Part shown: one piece after another, positions 23,301 through 36,419 of the stretch
How positions within the stretch are numbered: position 1 is the stretch's first letter
How the letters are laid out: each line of letters starts with the position of its first letter
Assembly (NCBI GenBank): GCA_944474755.1
Contig: OX104113.1
Location: 51,661,644-51,725,643 of the forward strand
DNA: 64,000 nucleotides
Reading direction: 5' to 3'
DNA from: Limnoperna fortunei
Taxonomy: Eukaryota; Mollusca; Bivalvia; Mytilida; Modiolidae
The notes under the pieces: generated by a model
Databases searched by the model: none
What the model saw: the letters and a program-made list of their open reading frames with translations, nothing else
What the model was told of the DNA's origin: nothing
Translations under genes and position numbers: made by a program

Positions 23301-24251
23301 GCACCAAATGAACTTGATTCTAGATTATTGTATTGTGTTTTTATCATTTGTTCTTAAATGTAATTATTTAGCTTTCAAACATGGGCAATGTGAGTAGTGA
23401 GGCTAAAAGCTACCGGAGAAAATGGGAAACATGATAATAGTTAGTCCCATTTAATTTGGAGTGTTGAAAATAATTTTGAAATGAAAACAACCGAAATATT
23501 TTGTACTACGTATATTTTAATAACGTCTTTTAAACAGAATAAGAAACAACATTTTCAAAACAGCTGAACGTAAATTTTAATATAAGTTATAGCTAGAGCA
23601 GACCACGTGATTATTTTTATATTTTCTGTGTCAAGTTTGATTTGACTATTAACTATTTTTTGTTGTTGTGATATTTCTGTATGATCCGAATCTACTTCAA
23701 TTAATTGCTCACAACATAAATATCAAAAATAATTCACGTTCACATAAATCATTTCATTCAAAGTAATAAAATATTTAATCATTATAAATATAAAAATAAA
23801 CATCCCACACTTTAAACCTGTCATGACAACAACACATAACTTCTCATCATTCATTCTTAGCAAATGAACAAAAATAAATTACAGATTCTTTAAAGAAACA
23901 CAATGATATATAAGTAGAAACTAGCTTCGACCAATTTTGAAGTAAAACTATCAGTTTATTAGTTTTCGAGGTGCACAAATGCACTATTGAATTTTGATCA
24001 CTAAAACGAATAGTAATCTCAACGCAACACAGATACTACAGTTCTAGTAATATTAGCCAGATGGTTAAATATAATAAACACACGAAACTTTTCGACTTAT
24101 GCATATTTGAAAATTTGACTAATAAAGATTATCCTGACTGTCATAAAGTGAGATGTTATACCTGTGCACGCGAGTATATACGATAACGTTAGCTGGAGTT
24201 GCACTTATCGTTGTTTCATCAAATAACAAGCATTTTCAGATACGTAGAAGC
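23301..24251. other. No gene recognised
   Basis: AT-rich non-coding DNA with no counterpart recognised in unit 2, either inserted here or lost there. Confidence 0.5.
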
Positions 24252-24314
24252 CTTTGTGTGATGTCCCATTAACTTTGTGCGATGTCCCATTAACTTTGTG
24301 CGATGTCCCATTAA
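24252..24314. repeat. Three tandem copies of a 21-bp unit
   Basis: CTTTGTGYGATGTCCCATTA plus A, repeated at 24,252, 24,273 and 24,294 with a single T/C difference. A recent slippage array. Confidence 0.95.
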
Positions 24315-27249
24315 AAGACGTTCGTATACGGAAAAATTAGTCATGAACACTTCGGTGCATAGAAGAATATAATAAAATTATTCAGTGATATAGTCAGAAT
24401 CCCTGCCCTGAATTTTAATTTTTTAACTAACATTTTGATTACTAATGTGTAGATAGCTTTTGCCTGATTTAGTGTAACTGTTTGGAATTAAGTGAATTTC
24501 CATTTTTTATTTTGGTTTTAAACTACACCATTAAGGTTTGATAGACGAAAAGTAGTAAATTTCAAAGCCTTTGTATGTGTGGTTTTGAATGTGTGTTTAC
24601 ATAAGTCTTCTAGTTGTAAACTCATTCACAAATCGGATAAATAAAACAATGTAAAATAAACTGCTGGCAATTTAAATGCATTATGTATTGTTTGTTATAC
24701 CCTTATCTTGTTTGCTCTACACACATATATGAAAGTTTGAATTTTAGTCTATCTCTTTAGTACCTATTTCCGGCATTTACAGTCTATGTATTTAAACTGT
24801 TTATAATTGTGATACTTGGGTTCATATTTAGTGATGGATGTTGTTGTAAAAAAGATTTATTCTGTTTGGAATATTCTAGTATTAAAATTTATTACTTTTT
24901 GGTCAATGATTTGTACACCTCTTTGCTACAAGTCTTTACTTCAATGTATCATGTGATACAGGTCATTTTGACAAATTTTATTACTATTGGATACACATTT
25001 GACAGGGAAAATCTATGCATATACTCTAACGAACTTTATGTTAATCATTAGCTCTGTGGTATCAAAAATTAGTTGTTACAAAGCAAACCTATGGAAGCGA
25101 ACAAAGACGGTTAATTATAAATTATTGGCATTATCTATGTAATTTTTTTATCCAAATATACAATCTTGATTTGTATCAATTGTCTAATGGGCATACATAG
25201 CACGTGATCTAGTGTTTAAGTCAACCAATGAAAATGTTTTTTTAAAGTGTTGCCGATAAACAGATGGCCTAAAGTGATGACAAAAGCAGATACTGGACTT
25301 TTGGCCATCCAAGTCATCAGTTAAACTGACCAGCTATGATTTGGCCACTTAAGTGTAAGAAAAACAATGTGCTATGACTAAACTATTGGCAGACATAATA
25401 TATGCTATGAATCATTGAAGTCAATTTCTTCTAAAACGTCTGAATTATTGTCATCTAATTGATAAACATTTTTAAAAAGTATTCTCGATTGTAAATGTTT
25501 TGGGATAGGATCTAAAAATTCAATCTTGTCACCCCTAAAAGTTCGTATTGTTTATAATAATACAAATGGTGGTATACACATTTCACACGATAATTGGCAA
25601 GTAAAACATTGCGTAAATCCAATTATAGGCAGGCAGTTTGATGCTGGTAATCATTTTAATTGTTGATTTGCATAAAAACATTGTATAGTTTTAAAAGTTA
25701 GCTTAGGTTTGTGCTTAGGATACACAGATATCTTTTAAAACAATATTTTAGAAAAAAAGCATCACTATATATGCAAATAATGAAAGCGAAAACCGCTTTT
25801 GAGAGATTGGGTCATCTGGACTTCTTTGCAGATTTGTCTTGTACGCATTTTTGTGTTAAGGTTCCATCTTTTAGTTCTCAGGATTTGACAGTTCAAAATG
25901 TAGTCATTAAAGGGGAATAAATCTTATAAGTATTGATTGACAATTTTGTTCTGTTTACTTTTCTGTAGTTCTTACTGATAATTTTTGCCGTTATTATTAT
26001 TTTTCTATTTAAGCTATTAAAATAGTCGATAACGCATCAACCATAAAACGTACTAACTAGAGGAATTAATGAATATTCATCAGTTAAATATTTACAGGAT
26101 CAAAGATTTAAAAAAAATAGAAAAAGGAGAAAAGAATTTAGTCCCAATATTAGTTATGTCGTTAATAACTTCTTTGAGAAATTACAATTTGCACGCACGT
26201 TCAATATAATGATGAGTTGGTATAGCATAACACATTATCCCAGAAATATTTCTTGGTACATGTTTTGTGATTTCCCCTGTAATTGCAATGACCAAGCATT
26301 AATTTGGAGGCCGCCGCGTTTGTTCTAAATGAACATCACTTGAAATATCATCAATTGTTGGAGATTGTACACATGTCTGTGCAATGGGTTTGTTGTTCTC
26401 TCTGTAAATAATTGCATAATAAAATCAAACCCAACTAGTGTTGTCCATCTGTAGATTTAATAACTGAAATACAAGATTTTTACTATTTACAAGTTTTTAT
26501 AATTATTCATGTGTAAAGTAAAACGGTTTTTCCAAAATTTATTGAAACTTGCACAGTCATGAAAGTTATGAAATAAAAAGAGAAAACCACATGTTAAAAC
26601 CAAACAAAATATCTATTTCTTTCCGGCTTTTCTGACTTTTTTTTCTGCTTTATTAAATAAGTAAAAATTGTATATATACTAGAAACAAAAATGCTTAGAA
26701 GAATACAAATCACTATCTCATATACTGTTGAGAAAATATGAGTCTTATTGGCTTTGCCCCATCTTCTTTAAGACCGTACATTTTGTACTTCTTGCGCAAA
26801 TATCATAGTGGTAGCTCAACTAGTTGATGAGAAGTTGTCTATAGACATTTAAAGTGATTAAGATTAAAAATGAGACAAATAATGAGGTTAGTTGCAAATG
26901 GTGAAAAAATGAACTCATTGCAATCGGGACAATACAATAAACCAAAATGGCTAATATGTGATGTGCACGCGCAGTTGATGACTCTATTTAAATGTTAAAT
27001 TGGATAGTAACAAATAACTTATTAGAAAGACGGTTCAAGTTGTCTAAATATTCAAACATTCACGAAAAGAATGAAACAGTGTACAAATCTGAAAAGCATT
27101 TGCAATCACTAATTAGCCAATTCTTAGAATATATTCATATTCATGTTTTAAGCATGACGTAGACATTTTATTTGACAACACACAGAAAAGGTACCCGTCG
27201 CGAATACGAGTTAGGTTAGTACTCCAGCAAGTGTTTTTGTGAACCTTTT
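24315..27249. other. No gene recognised; segment specific to unit 1
   Basis: About 2.9 kb of AT-rich sequence without a recognised gene or element. Frames at 24,809-25,051 and 25,711-25,920 lack domains. Units 2 and 3 have no equivalent that I can see between blocks k and l, so most of it is either an old insertion or was deleted elsewhere. Confidence 0.5.
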
Positions 27250-28870
27250 GCACCTTCTACAAATATTTAAATCAGGACATTGAAAACATATATATGTGAA
27301 TTTACTACCCAGATATTGGAGTTATAACTTTATTTAAATATGGAATGTTTGAAGCCTTATCAAACTAAATTTCTTTCATTAAAGTTAAAGTTTTCTCTGA
27401 AATAGATTGAATGGTAAACAAAGAAAGTCCACGTTTTAATTCACCGCAGAAGCAAATGAAGGAAATTTGGTCGAGTACAGCTAAGTTGTGATGGTGCTCA
27501 GTGTAATTTGGCTGATGCCTTGCTTACTGACAAATGTATGTGGTATGTTCAGAATGTTAAGCTGAAATAGACTTTAAATATAAGTAATTTCAGTGACATG
27601 TAAATTAATTTTATCCTGAGAAAGCATCAATCACTTTTAGAAATTTCATTGACTATGTCTTTTTAGTACCAGGTGTTAGACCTTTAGTGATAAATTGCAT
27701 GAGGGCATGTTTGTATTTAGTTTTTGTTATAAAATCTTCTTAGGCGAATTTGCTCATGATTTTGGATTTATATCTTCAAAAGCTAAACAGTTTATTGTGG
27801 CAGTCATCATTTATCTTGGCAAATTCTGAAACTAATTAAGGGTATTAATAATAAAGGCACTCACAATCAGTTTTACTTCGATGTTTTGGAATTAATAAAT
27901 TTGAAATTCGTAACAGTTAAAAAAGACGTTAATGAACGTTAAAATGTTATATTTGCTATAATAAAATAGATACTTAAATGAAAAAAAATAAAGAAACAAG
28001 TTTTAGTTAAGCGTAAGAGTTTGGTTTGGGTGAAGACAAGACGAGCCATACAAATGAACGTTCGAAGTTACTAAAGACAAATACGGATGACATAATACAT
28101 AACAAACAATAGCCATTTCCTGTGTCTTGTATACAGACCAAATTCTTGTTTATTTTTCAAATGTTCCGGACAATATAAATAATTCACTATCCTCTTTTAA
28201 GGCCTAAAACTAGCAAATATGTTTAAATGTTTTAGGCACTAGAAAGATAATTTAGTCAAACTATCGTAATCTTTGTTATATATTCCCAAACAATGTTGAT
28301 TGAATCAATGATTTACATGTTTTCATTCAGTCTTTGTGTTGTCTAACCACACCTAACAAAAAGGAGCTATTCTTCGTCACAACAGATTCTACATTCATCA
28401 GGATTGGTTTTTCTAAAGTAGCCTTTTTTACTGGATGTCCCCTTTTGGTAGATTTGCTAAAATATTCGTTGCACGTTTTTTCTGGTTAGCTGAGTCCTCT
28501 GGTTCTCTGTTCTGAGCTTTATGCAGATCCGATTCCTACGTAAAGGCATGTGCATTGCTCTTTACTTGCTCAACTGGGATTCAGCTTATATTCCAAGACA
28601 GTGAGTACGTAATTCAATTACTTTTGCATAAAATAGAATAAAAAAGGTGTTAATATATTTCACACTGACGTTTCAAAATCTTAGTTATATACAAAAACAT
28701 TTCTTTGCACGAAAAACTGCAGGGACAAATCTGCATATGTATATACAATTATTGCGACAACCATATAATATATCTATCCAGTGAATTTTTGAAACATCAG
28801 AAATGCAGAGCTAATACCATGATATTTATACATGTATACAAATTAAGCCAAACACTGTAAGAATTAGATT
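27250..28870. repeat. Unit 1 copy of block l
   Basis: Non-coding. Matches 43,880-46,430: the CAAACTAAATTTCTTTCATT region, GAGAAAGCATCAATCAC with ATGTCTTTTTAGTA, AATGAACGTTCGAAGTTACT, and ACAAAAACATTTCTTTGCAC with GAAAAACTGCAGGGACAAA. Confidence 0.75.
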
Positions 28871-29413
28871 TTAATACGGTCAATTTTTTTGCCAACCCTC
28901 AGCTGGATTTGAACATGCACCTTTGATAGCTGGATTTGAACAATTTAACTTTGTATACATTCTGTGTAGCTCAATATATGTACTATTAAACCAGGGTTAA
29001 ATTGTTCAACAATGACAAATAACATACTTATTAAAGAAATCATAATAAGGCCTAAATAAAACTAAACCCACATTACGCAGTTTTACATGTGATATGGAGC
29101 CGCGATTTTTTTATCTTAAATTTGTTCAAAAATGATAAATTAATAAATAAGCGAAATGTGGCTTCCTACTTTAATAAAAATAAACTGGACCCAATGAAAT
29201 TGCTGAAAGTGGCGTAAAACGTTATTCAAACTAACAATTAAATAGCTGAACAACAAACCCAATTTAAATACAGTTCCTAAGTTAGAGTTATATAAAACAT
29301 GTCCACTTTCTGCCTACTTATACTGACACCGTTTTTGCGTATGCGAAACTTGTATTTGATTGAAGACGGAATCAATTGAAGTTTAATCTGCAGCAGTATT
29401 AGAAGATGCTTTT
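28871..29413. other. Flank of the unit 2 LRR exon, with a SINE 3' fragment
   Basis: Non-coding. AGCTGGATTTGAAC occurs twice at about 28,902 and 28,929. 29,170-29,225 (AATAAACTGGACCCAATG, then GCTGAAAGTGGCGTAAAAC) is the 3' end of a plus-strand SINE. 29,280-29,350 matches 1,970-2,030. Confidence 0.55.
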
Positions 29414-29419
29414 ACTTAC

Positions 29420-29570
29420 CGGTCTTTTGTATTTCTTGACATTTCCTTTTACAGGTAACGATAGTGTCCCTTGATTCAAATTCAAAACTACACAATTTTC
29501 CACAATCAGATATGTTGTCTTTAGTGAGCACTATTTGCAGAAAAATCCACAAAATTATCAAACATTTTAT
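29420..29570 (-). pseudogene. Decayed copy of the LRR first exon
   Basis: Homologous to 2,086-2,270. The initiating ATG is ATA here (29,568-29,570). The frame stays open, reading a signal-like LIILWIFLQIVLT and then NISDCGKLCSFEFESRDTIV: the third LRRNT cysteine has become phenylalanine, three residues are missing in frame, and a further 25-base deletion removes the end of the cap. A GTAAGT donor survives at 29,414-29,419 but now interrupts the codon after one base, not two. A nearby out-of-frame ATG reaches a stop after 14 codons. No LRR-coding exons are recognisable to its left. It is most likely a non-functional first exon; use as a non-coding alternative 5' exon is possible. Confidence 0.75.
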
Positions 29571-29739
29571 CTCAAGTAGGCTGTTCGTTAACTCTCACTG
29601 AACTCCCGGCATTTTTACAAAATATATCATGGATTAACGGTCTATTTAGGTTGATAAACAGGCATTTTATTTTTTTAACCCGTATTCAATTGTACTTTCA
29701 AGAAACCCGTGAATAAATGATTGCACCTATTGTTTACAT

Positions 29740-30560
29740 ATATTTCAAAAACAATGATCGCTATACGCATGAAAGTCAATATAAAATGTCTTATTACAAA
29801 GTTAATATCTCGTACCACTGATTAAACGCAGTTTTAAGGGTCCTTGGAGTAGACCGGTGTTTATAAGTCGATAACGCGATTCCAAAACTATACCTTGCTT
29901 CATATACGATCTATTGCTGGCGTTCGAAACTGACACAGCGAAATTGTGTTGACAAATCGGAAAGTTTAATCCGAATTATAAAACTAGATTTATCGACAGA
30001 TATTTTGAAAATGTTTTCCTCGATGTGACAAAACATTAAAAAAAATCAGTACAGTAGATAATATATAAATTCAGAAAACGATAAAATTAGATTTACACAG
30101 TAATTTATTTATTTTAGTAAAACTAAGATTATTAACACATTTATAAAACAGAAATTGATTGTCTAATTAGGAGATAATGTTCCGTTTGATATTCTCATGA
30201 AGCTCATTTGAGGCCATAAAAAGATTATTTCTCAGTCAGTTAATAGGATGTTTTTTGTCCTGGAAACATTCAAGTAATAGTTTGTTTATTCGAATGAAAA
30301 ATGTATTCTGGAGTAAAACTAAAAGTGAAAACATCCAGACTGGATGTAGATGTTGAATATTCAATACTTATAAAACGGAACAGTTTGTACATGTATTACT
30401 AAGGCAATGTCTTTTAAATTTTACGTAGCAATAAATCTTATTTATAGTAATAAAATACTTATGCTTGTCGTCTGGTTGTTTTAGGAGAATATGACTGTAT
30501 TAAATCATAAAGTTCCATCGAAAAAAGAAAATAAATAGAATTAAGAGTTTTAATATGGCA
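29740..30560. repeat. Upstream block of the LRR exon, unit 2 copy
   Basis: Non-coding. Matches 2,400-3,340. A TATA-like TTATAAA (minus strand, 29,860-29,866) and the adjacent CGCGTTATCG are retained, so promoter-like sequence outlived the coding start. Confidence 0.8.
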
Positions 30561-33500
30561 GCTTAAATGGACTAAACAAAAACGAATGTAACAAAAATTA
30601 TGTCCGTTTCAGCTAAAGTATGCACTAAAATAGCCAAAAGGACAGCAGACAAGGTGTTCTTATAAAAACTATCTCGAAGAAGAATTAGTCTTATTAATCA
30701 TATCATATAATGAAAATTTGAGCATACTTGCAAATGGTCAGAAAATATTTCTACTTCAATTTTTCGCCGTAACGAATACCATGTTGGAACGGTAATAAAC
30801 ATGCCCCTTTAATCTACTATGATTGACACTTTTCATTATATTGGTTTTGGTTATCGTTGATTTTGTCAATTGGTTAGGTCAAGCAGACATGTTACAGGGT
30901 AAACGCGAACACATAACTACCCGCAAAATAATATAAAAAAGAGCCACCATGCATGTCGTCAAACAGCTAGCTAGTTTTGAAACAAAACTTGTTTCAATTT
31001 GATGCTCTTAGTTGAACATTTACTTCAACTTTTCGTTCGCCTCAACCAAACACTTCTATGTTGTGTGTGCAGTTATTGAACATTTGGTTTGTTGATTTAT
31101 GTATTGTTGTTTTTGTAAAAAAAGAGATAAATTATAAAACAAACCATTCAAACAAATAACAAACTATTAGGAAAAGAAATAACAGAAAGAATAAATACAT
31201 AAACTTCTGACGTGCAACGGTCCAATAAAAATGTTTACATGGTGGGGTTGAAACGCTGAAAGAAATAACAAAAAAATTAATACGGAAATCTTTGCCAAAA
31301 ATAGGGACGAAAAGTTGCAAAATGTAATGATTAATTACTATCATTATAAACATCTTGATCCAACGCGGGTTATAGAAAGTTTAAATTCTGAATATATGCA
31401 CAAATATTGACGGAAATCCAGTCTTATGTATTATAGACAGGTCATTTAAATCGAAAACTACGTTGTTGAAATTTATTATAACGTCATATTTATAAAGACA
31501 TGTAAAGTATTTCGCTTATCTGGAATGATCATGAAACGTTGAAGATTTTGACGACGACAATTTCCATAAAAAAAATTGATAGTAAAACCCTGTAAGTATG
31601 AGCTGTTTTCTTCTCACATTGTATTTAGCTTACAAGTGTTTGTATCCGTGTTTTATATGAATTTAGTGTTTCATTCATTTCCATTAGACGAACCTAATTT
31701 TAGCAAATAATGTCAAGGGAATATTAACCGTGTCTGAAAGCAAGTTTGACATAATAAATCTGAAATCAGCACTAAAACGAAAAAATACCTAGCACGCAAG
31801 TAGTCACGTCAATTAAACTGCTAATTTTTTCTTGAACTCATCTTTTTATTTTGGAAGCAGACATATCTGGGGTTTATAATAAAAAGAACTCGTATTAATT
31901 TCTTGTGGTGTTAAGTCTAAATAAGGGAAAATTTTAATCATGTAAACTTGTAGATCAAGTAGTATCATTTGATATAACAATAGTGAAAAATACAGATATA
32001 ATTAATTAGTTTCTGTACAATGAAATTAATGAACCGTGTTGTAACTTAAAACATCACATATTTCCAACGCATACAAGGTCTCTTTACACGACTGTGTCCA
32101 GTTTTCCTTCTTAAGTCATGGTTTTTACTAAGTACTGCGTGTCGATCGACCCGCAACCATTTAAAAGCTGAACGCTACTCTAAATATTGCACAAAGTGCC
32201 GTATGATCTAGAATAAACACAACTGTTTGTCTTGTGGCAACAATAATTCACAATTTTTTTTATTTCTGCCAGTATTTTGTTGCTTTGATTGTTAACAAGA
32301 AAATCCACACAATCGCTTTTGTTTGTAATGTCAATCTTGCTTTTGTAGTTGATTGGTTGTAGATGCGTCGCTAAATCTTAAATATGACATGAAACAATCA
32401 ATGATAACAATTAATATTTTCTTTGGGAAATAAATATCATTGCCATTTAAACTATATAAAGCATAAGTATAAAATAAAGTTTCACATACGAAATTCCTAA
32501 CTTGCATATGTATTGAAATCGATTTTGATAAAAATTACCAAAAAAGAAGAGTTTCTATGTTGTCTCATTTCACGTTTTAAGTCATAGATTGTATTAAGTA
32601 ACAACATACATAACATACTAGTCCGAATAACCTGATTTCATACATGGTTATTATTGGTTTCTTTTTTTTCTTTTTGTTACTATTGCTGATAACAACAACT
32701 TTATCAACTACAGCATTCGTTGATGATAAAGCTTATGCTTATATTTTGCGTGAATCGGGATTTCTGATAGCCTTTCGCTCCCTTTTTGTGTTTATTAGAC
32801 TAATTTCTGAGCGATTTTTTAAAACAAGGATATGATTTTGAAATGCAAACATCTATATTGTAGGCAGTTAAAAGTCAGTTGCTTTTATGATAATAGTTAC
32901 AGTTCCAGATTACATCCAGTCTAAACTATTTCTTTAAACATTCTAATTGTATGCGTCATTGCATATAAAACGTGAATATTATATTTAAATACATCTTTAA
33001 AATGCTGTAGTCATTTTCTAGTACAGAGATGTTTAGATTCATCATTGGTAGTAAGCTTTCAAAGTAGTTTGATAATTTCAAGGACATATAACAGTATAAT
33101 TGTATATTGGTAAAAACAATACTATTTTAAAAAGTTTATTTACAGAAACTTATTTAAAACCGAACTTGACATTTGAACAATTTGTGAATTGAATATTGGA
33201 CGATTATCTTAAATCAAGTCTGAAAGAAATCATACATAAAGCCTTCGTGTCCACATATGTCTGGGCGTTACTAGGTGGCAGATAAGGGATGTTCTCTAGT
33301 TGGTTGTAAGGTATTCTTTTGAAATTGAATAGATATATTTATGATGTCTTTTCAATTAACAACCATCAATTTGCTGAGTAGTTTCCGGAAATATATCCTT
33401 CAGAACTGGAAATTTCAGAAAACACAGAAAAAGCTTCATCTACAATATTTTTAGTATTCCACCTCATTGATCACGCCAATGATCATCTCGGCACAAGAAT

Positions 33501-33639
33501 TTACTACAAACAAGACGATTTTAATTTTAAATTTTAATTTTAATTTATAAATTTTCCTTACTTACGCAGTAATATTCCTGCTTCTCCTACATACGGTGTC
33601 TATATTTCTCACTTGATCAGTATAAATTTAACTACACAA
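30561..33639. other. No gene recognised
   Basis: About 3 kb of AT-rich non-coding DNA. A hydrophobic 73-codon minus-strand frame at 31,132-31,353 is typical of T-rich sequence. A low-complexity AATTTT run lies at 33,518-33,560. No supported feature otherwise. Confidence 0.5.
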
Positions 33640-34560
33640 CTACGTGTGGTGGAGGCAACCCACTGATAAAAATGGTTCTACCTGTGTAACAACTGTACAC
33701 GACATATATATAAATATTTATTTATTTATTGCAATGCGTCCTAATAATACGGTAAGGGTGATAAGTTTACTATATGGTCTATCCATATACAATTAAATTA
33801 CAAGGTAACGACCAATCAGAGCAGACAACGAGAATTCTTGTATTTCTATTACCATACTTTCAGTATTATTAGCCCAGTCTATGTCATAATTTACCCGCAT
33901 GAGTTGGGACACCTACAAAAGTGATGATATTTTAATAACAATTCATGGAATCAACCAATATTTTCAATACGACTTTGTTGCAAAGCGGTTTTACGAACTA
34001 CATAAATGTGACCGTGGACACCAGTGTATATGTGGATATGAATTGTCAAGCATCATTTGAAACAGTCAAAAGATGTTAAATTCGTATTTTGGATTAATGA
34101 AAACGAAATTTATGATGCAGATTGATATTCAGCGGGTTGGCTTTCCTCACAATATAAAAAATATAAATAAAGAAAATATGTTCTTGTCTTTATTTCTTAA
34201 TATTTTCATTATTTTCAATAGTACTGAAATTAATTAATTAAAACAAGTTTGAATAAATGTAAGAAGTCTGTATCAGTGAATCGAAGATACCGATGACTAA
34301 TCAGGCAACGACAGACAGACGAATCAACCCATGGTTAGATAGTGACCAACAGCAAAACAAGCAAACACACAACACATAAACAACAAAATCAATAACACGA
34401 ACCATTGTTACAACCGGTGTGCTCCTTAAAAAACTGCTGCTTCCCACGTGGCACCCATATCACGCGTGTTTAAATCGGTAATTAGTCATGTCATAAATTG
34501 CTTAGCGCCTGGACTCACATCATGGTAAGGTGGGTTATATAATGTATACGATATTTTAAG
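33640..34560. repeat. Unit 2 copy of block d with family A repeat
   Basis: Non-coding. 33,680-33,930 matches 8,935-9,180. 34,310-34,510 is a family A copy (AACACGAACCATTGTTACAA, GTGTGCTCC, CACGTGGCACCCATATCACG, GCGCCTGGACTCA) at the same relative place as in unit 1. Confidence 0.7.
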
Positions 34561-34729
34561 GACCGTTAAACGGTATAAACAATATTTTCAATTCGTAGTT
34601 AAAGTTTAGTGTTATTCTTAATTGGGTATTTTGATTTTGTGCGTGTGTGTAAGTGTGTGTCTGCCTGCATTGCGTTCTAAGGTTACATTCATTTGCATTT
34701 GAAATAAAAGTAGAATATATGCCTGTTAT

Positions 34730-34985
34730 CTGTTTGTTTGTTAATTTGTTTGAATTATGTTTTAACGCCACTTTCAGCAATTTTTCAGCTATATCGTGGC
34801 GTCCGGCGTCCAGTTTTTATTGGGGGAGGAAGCTGGAGTACCCGGAGAGATCGCCCGAACTGCGGTAGGAAAACTGACAATCCTTGTCAATTTAGATTGG
34901 AGTCGAGTACTCCCTGCCTGCAGTAAGAATCGAACCCGCAATCTCAGTGTTGACAGACCACGAGATCAATATTAGACGAACCCCT
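34730..34985 (-). mobile_element. tRNA-derived SINE, head truncated
   Basis: Same family as 8,125-8,384, with the B-box region (ATCGAACCCGCAATCTC, plus-strand reading) and the CCAGTTTTTATTGGGGGAGG body well preserved. The sequence diverges just before the A box, at about 34,982, so the extreme 5' end is lost. A 7-base duplication (GCGTCCG GCGTCCA) lies at 34,799-34,812. It is not at the same unit position as the SINE in unit 1, so it is an independent insertion. Confidence 0.82.
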
Positions 34986-36419
34986 GTTATCCGCATCACT
35001 GCACTTTATCCAGTTTTCTTTAAATAATTATTATACATGCAACAGCAGTTATAATTTCTGAATATAACTTTATTTGTCAATGCGACATTTAGCGTATCAT
35101 TCTTTTTATTGCTAACCTATAGATAAAATTGATTTGCTTTTAGCTTGACAGACCATTTCTAGGAAGATAAATTACTATTCGTCTGCTACCACTATCTTTA
35201 AAATTTTGTTTTAAATGACACTTTATGTGTAACCTGGGATACGCGGGGAAGTTTAATAAATTTATGTTGCTGATATGAAATATACAAGTTAAAGATCAGA
35301 AGATCGTAAATAACCTTACAGATGACAACAAATAATAACAAACAAACAAAATTAAAACAAAATTCGTTCACGTTTTGTTTTATTCCCTTTGTTTATCAGA
35401 TTTACTAACAAACCAAAAATTCTTGTTGCTGTGTTAATCTTTTAAATAATTTGTAAATTTATATTTCTTTTTTAATTTGGTACATTTTATCACTGATTTC
35501 GCATAAGTTAGTATACTTTAACACACGAAAAATTTTGCAGCAAAAGCATGCATTACCGCAGAATTGTTCTGCATTCTGTATTTGAGTGACAGATAATCTG
35601 TTCTATGAAAATTGCATGCAAAAATTTTCCTTTGTAAAAGACCAGATAAGCAAATAAAAAAGGTTTGAGTGTAGGTGTTTTCTGTTAAATTCTATGGTGG
35701 CAGACGTCTTGGATTTCTGATCTGAGTGAAAACACTCTTTGTAAAGGGTTATCTCATATACATTCATATAGAATATCGCACTTATTATCTTTGCATTTTC
35801 TAAAACGAAGACATTTAAACATTTTACCAAAAGGGTCCTATGTGAAGATAAGTCCTGTTTTGGGGCTTGTTTCAATGTATAAAACATAGAAATACACTGA
35901 TGCGCTTTTTACTTAAAATAATGGTTTTAAATTCTTAAAGATAGATAATAATATGATAAATTATGCATTGGAATAATCCTGATTAAAATTATTGATAAAC
36001 TCTAATTTATTATTTTATCTCAACCAAAGTCGGCATACTCCGGAATTGTATAAGCAAAAGAATGTTTGATTCTGGTTTTCGGTTCTCTAAGCTGCAATCC
36101 TCGGTAACGCTCATCACCGCAAGATATAGTAGTAGGATCCAAATGGTCTCCCATAATTATTAACTTACGTAAATATCACCAAAATTTTATTATTACACTA
36201 AAAATAAACATAAACATAACCCAATCATTTTGCAGTCCAGGCAAATACTTTAATAAGATTTTTCACTAGATTTGATCGGACGACATCCCTTTCGGAAAAT
36301 TCTATTTCTTCATTTGGGCACTAAGTAGTTTTTTAAATATTTTTTCCTTCAGCATTTCCCATAAACAGAAGTAAATTAAAGCATTAACACGCTATCATCA
36401 AATATCGATTGAAAAACAG
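34986..36419. other. No gene recognised
   Basis: AT-rich. Weak similarity to 51,640-52,400 (GATAAAATTGATTTGCTTTT near 35,125; AAAGATC..AGATCGTA near 35,292) shows that unit homology continues. A 94-codon minus-strand frame at 35,603-35,887 has no recognisable domain and is not conserved as a frame at 52,174-52,401. Confidence 0.5.

Larger units (their letters stand above)
1..29230. repeat. Segmental duplication unit 1 (largest copy)
   Basis: First of three head-to-tail copies of one genomic segment. Blocks recur in the same order and orientation in units 2 and 3: the pre-exon flank (1,860-1,990), LRR first exon (2,086-2,320), its upstream region (2,400-3,340), then 8,900-9,900, 10,790-11,300, 11,385-11,570, 16,780-18,300, 20,030-20,560, 21,300-21,700, 22,975-23,300 and 27,250-28,870. 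Between them lie insertions found only here, mainly Penelope-like elements, which explain the greater length. The outer boundaries are set where the cycle restarts and are approximate. Seen directly by comparing the blocks; the duplication mechanism is inferred. Confidence 0.8.

Noticed and set aside
24252..24314. CRISPR-like short direct repeats
   Set aside because: The 21-bp units are contiguous without spacers and the genome is eukaryotic.
31132..31353. Hydrophobic 73-codon minus-strand frame, possible membrane protein
   Set aside because: Driven by A-rich plus-strand sequence; no start context, no splice sites, not conserved in other units.
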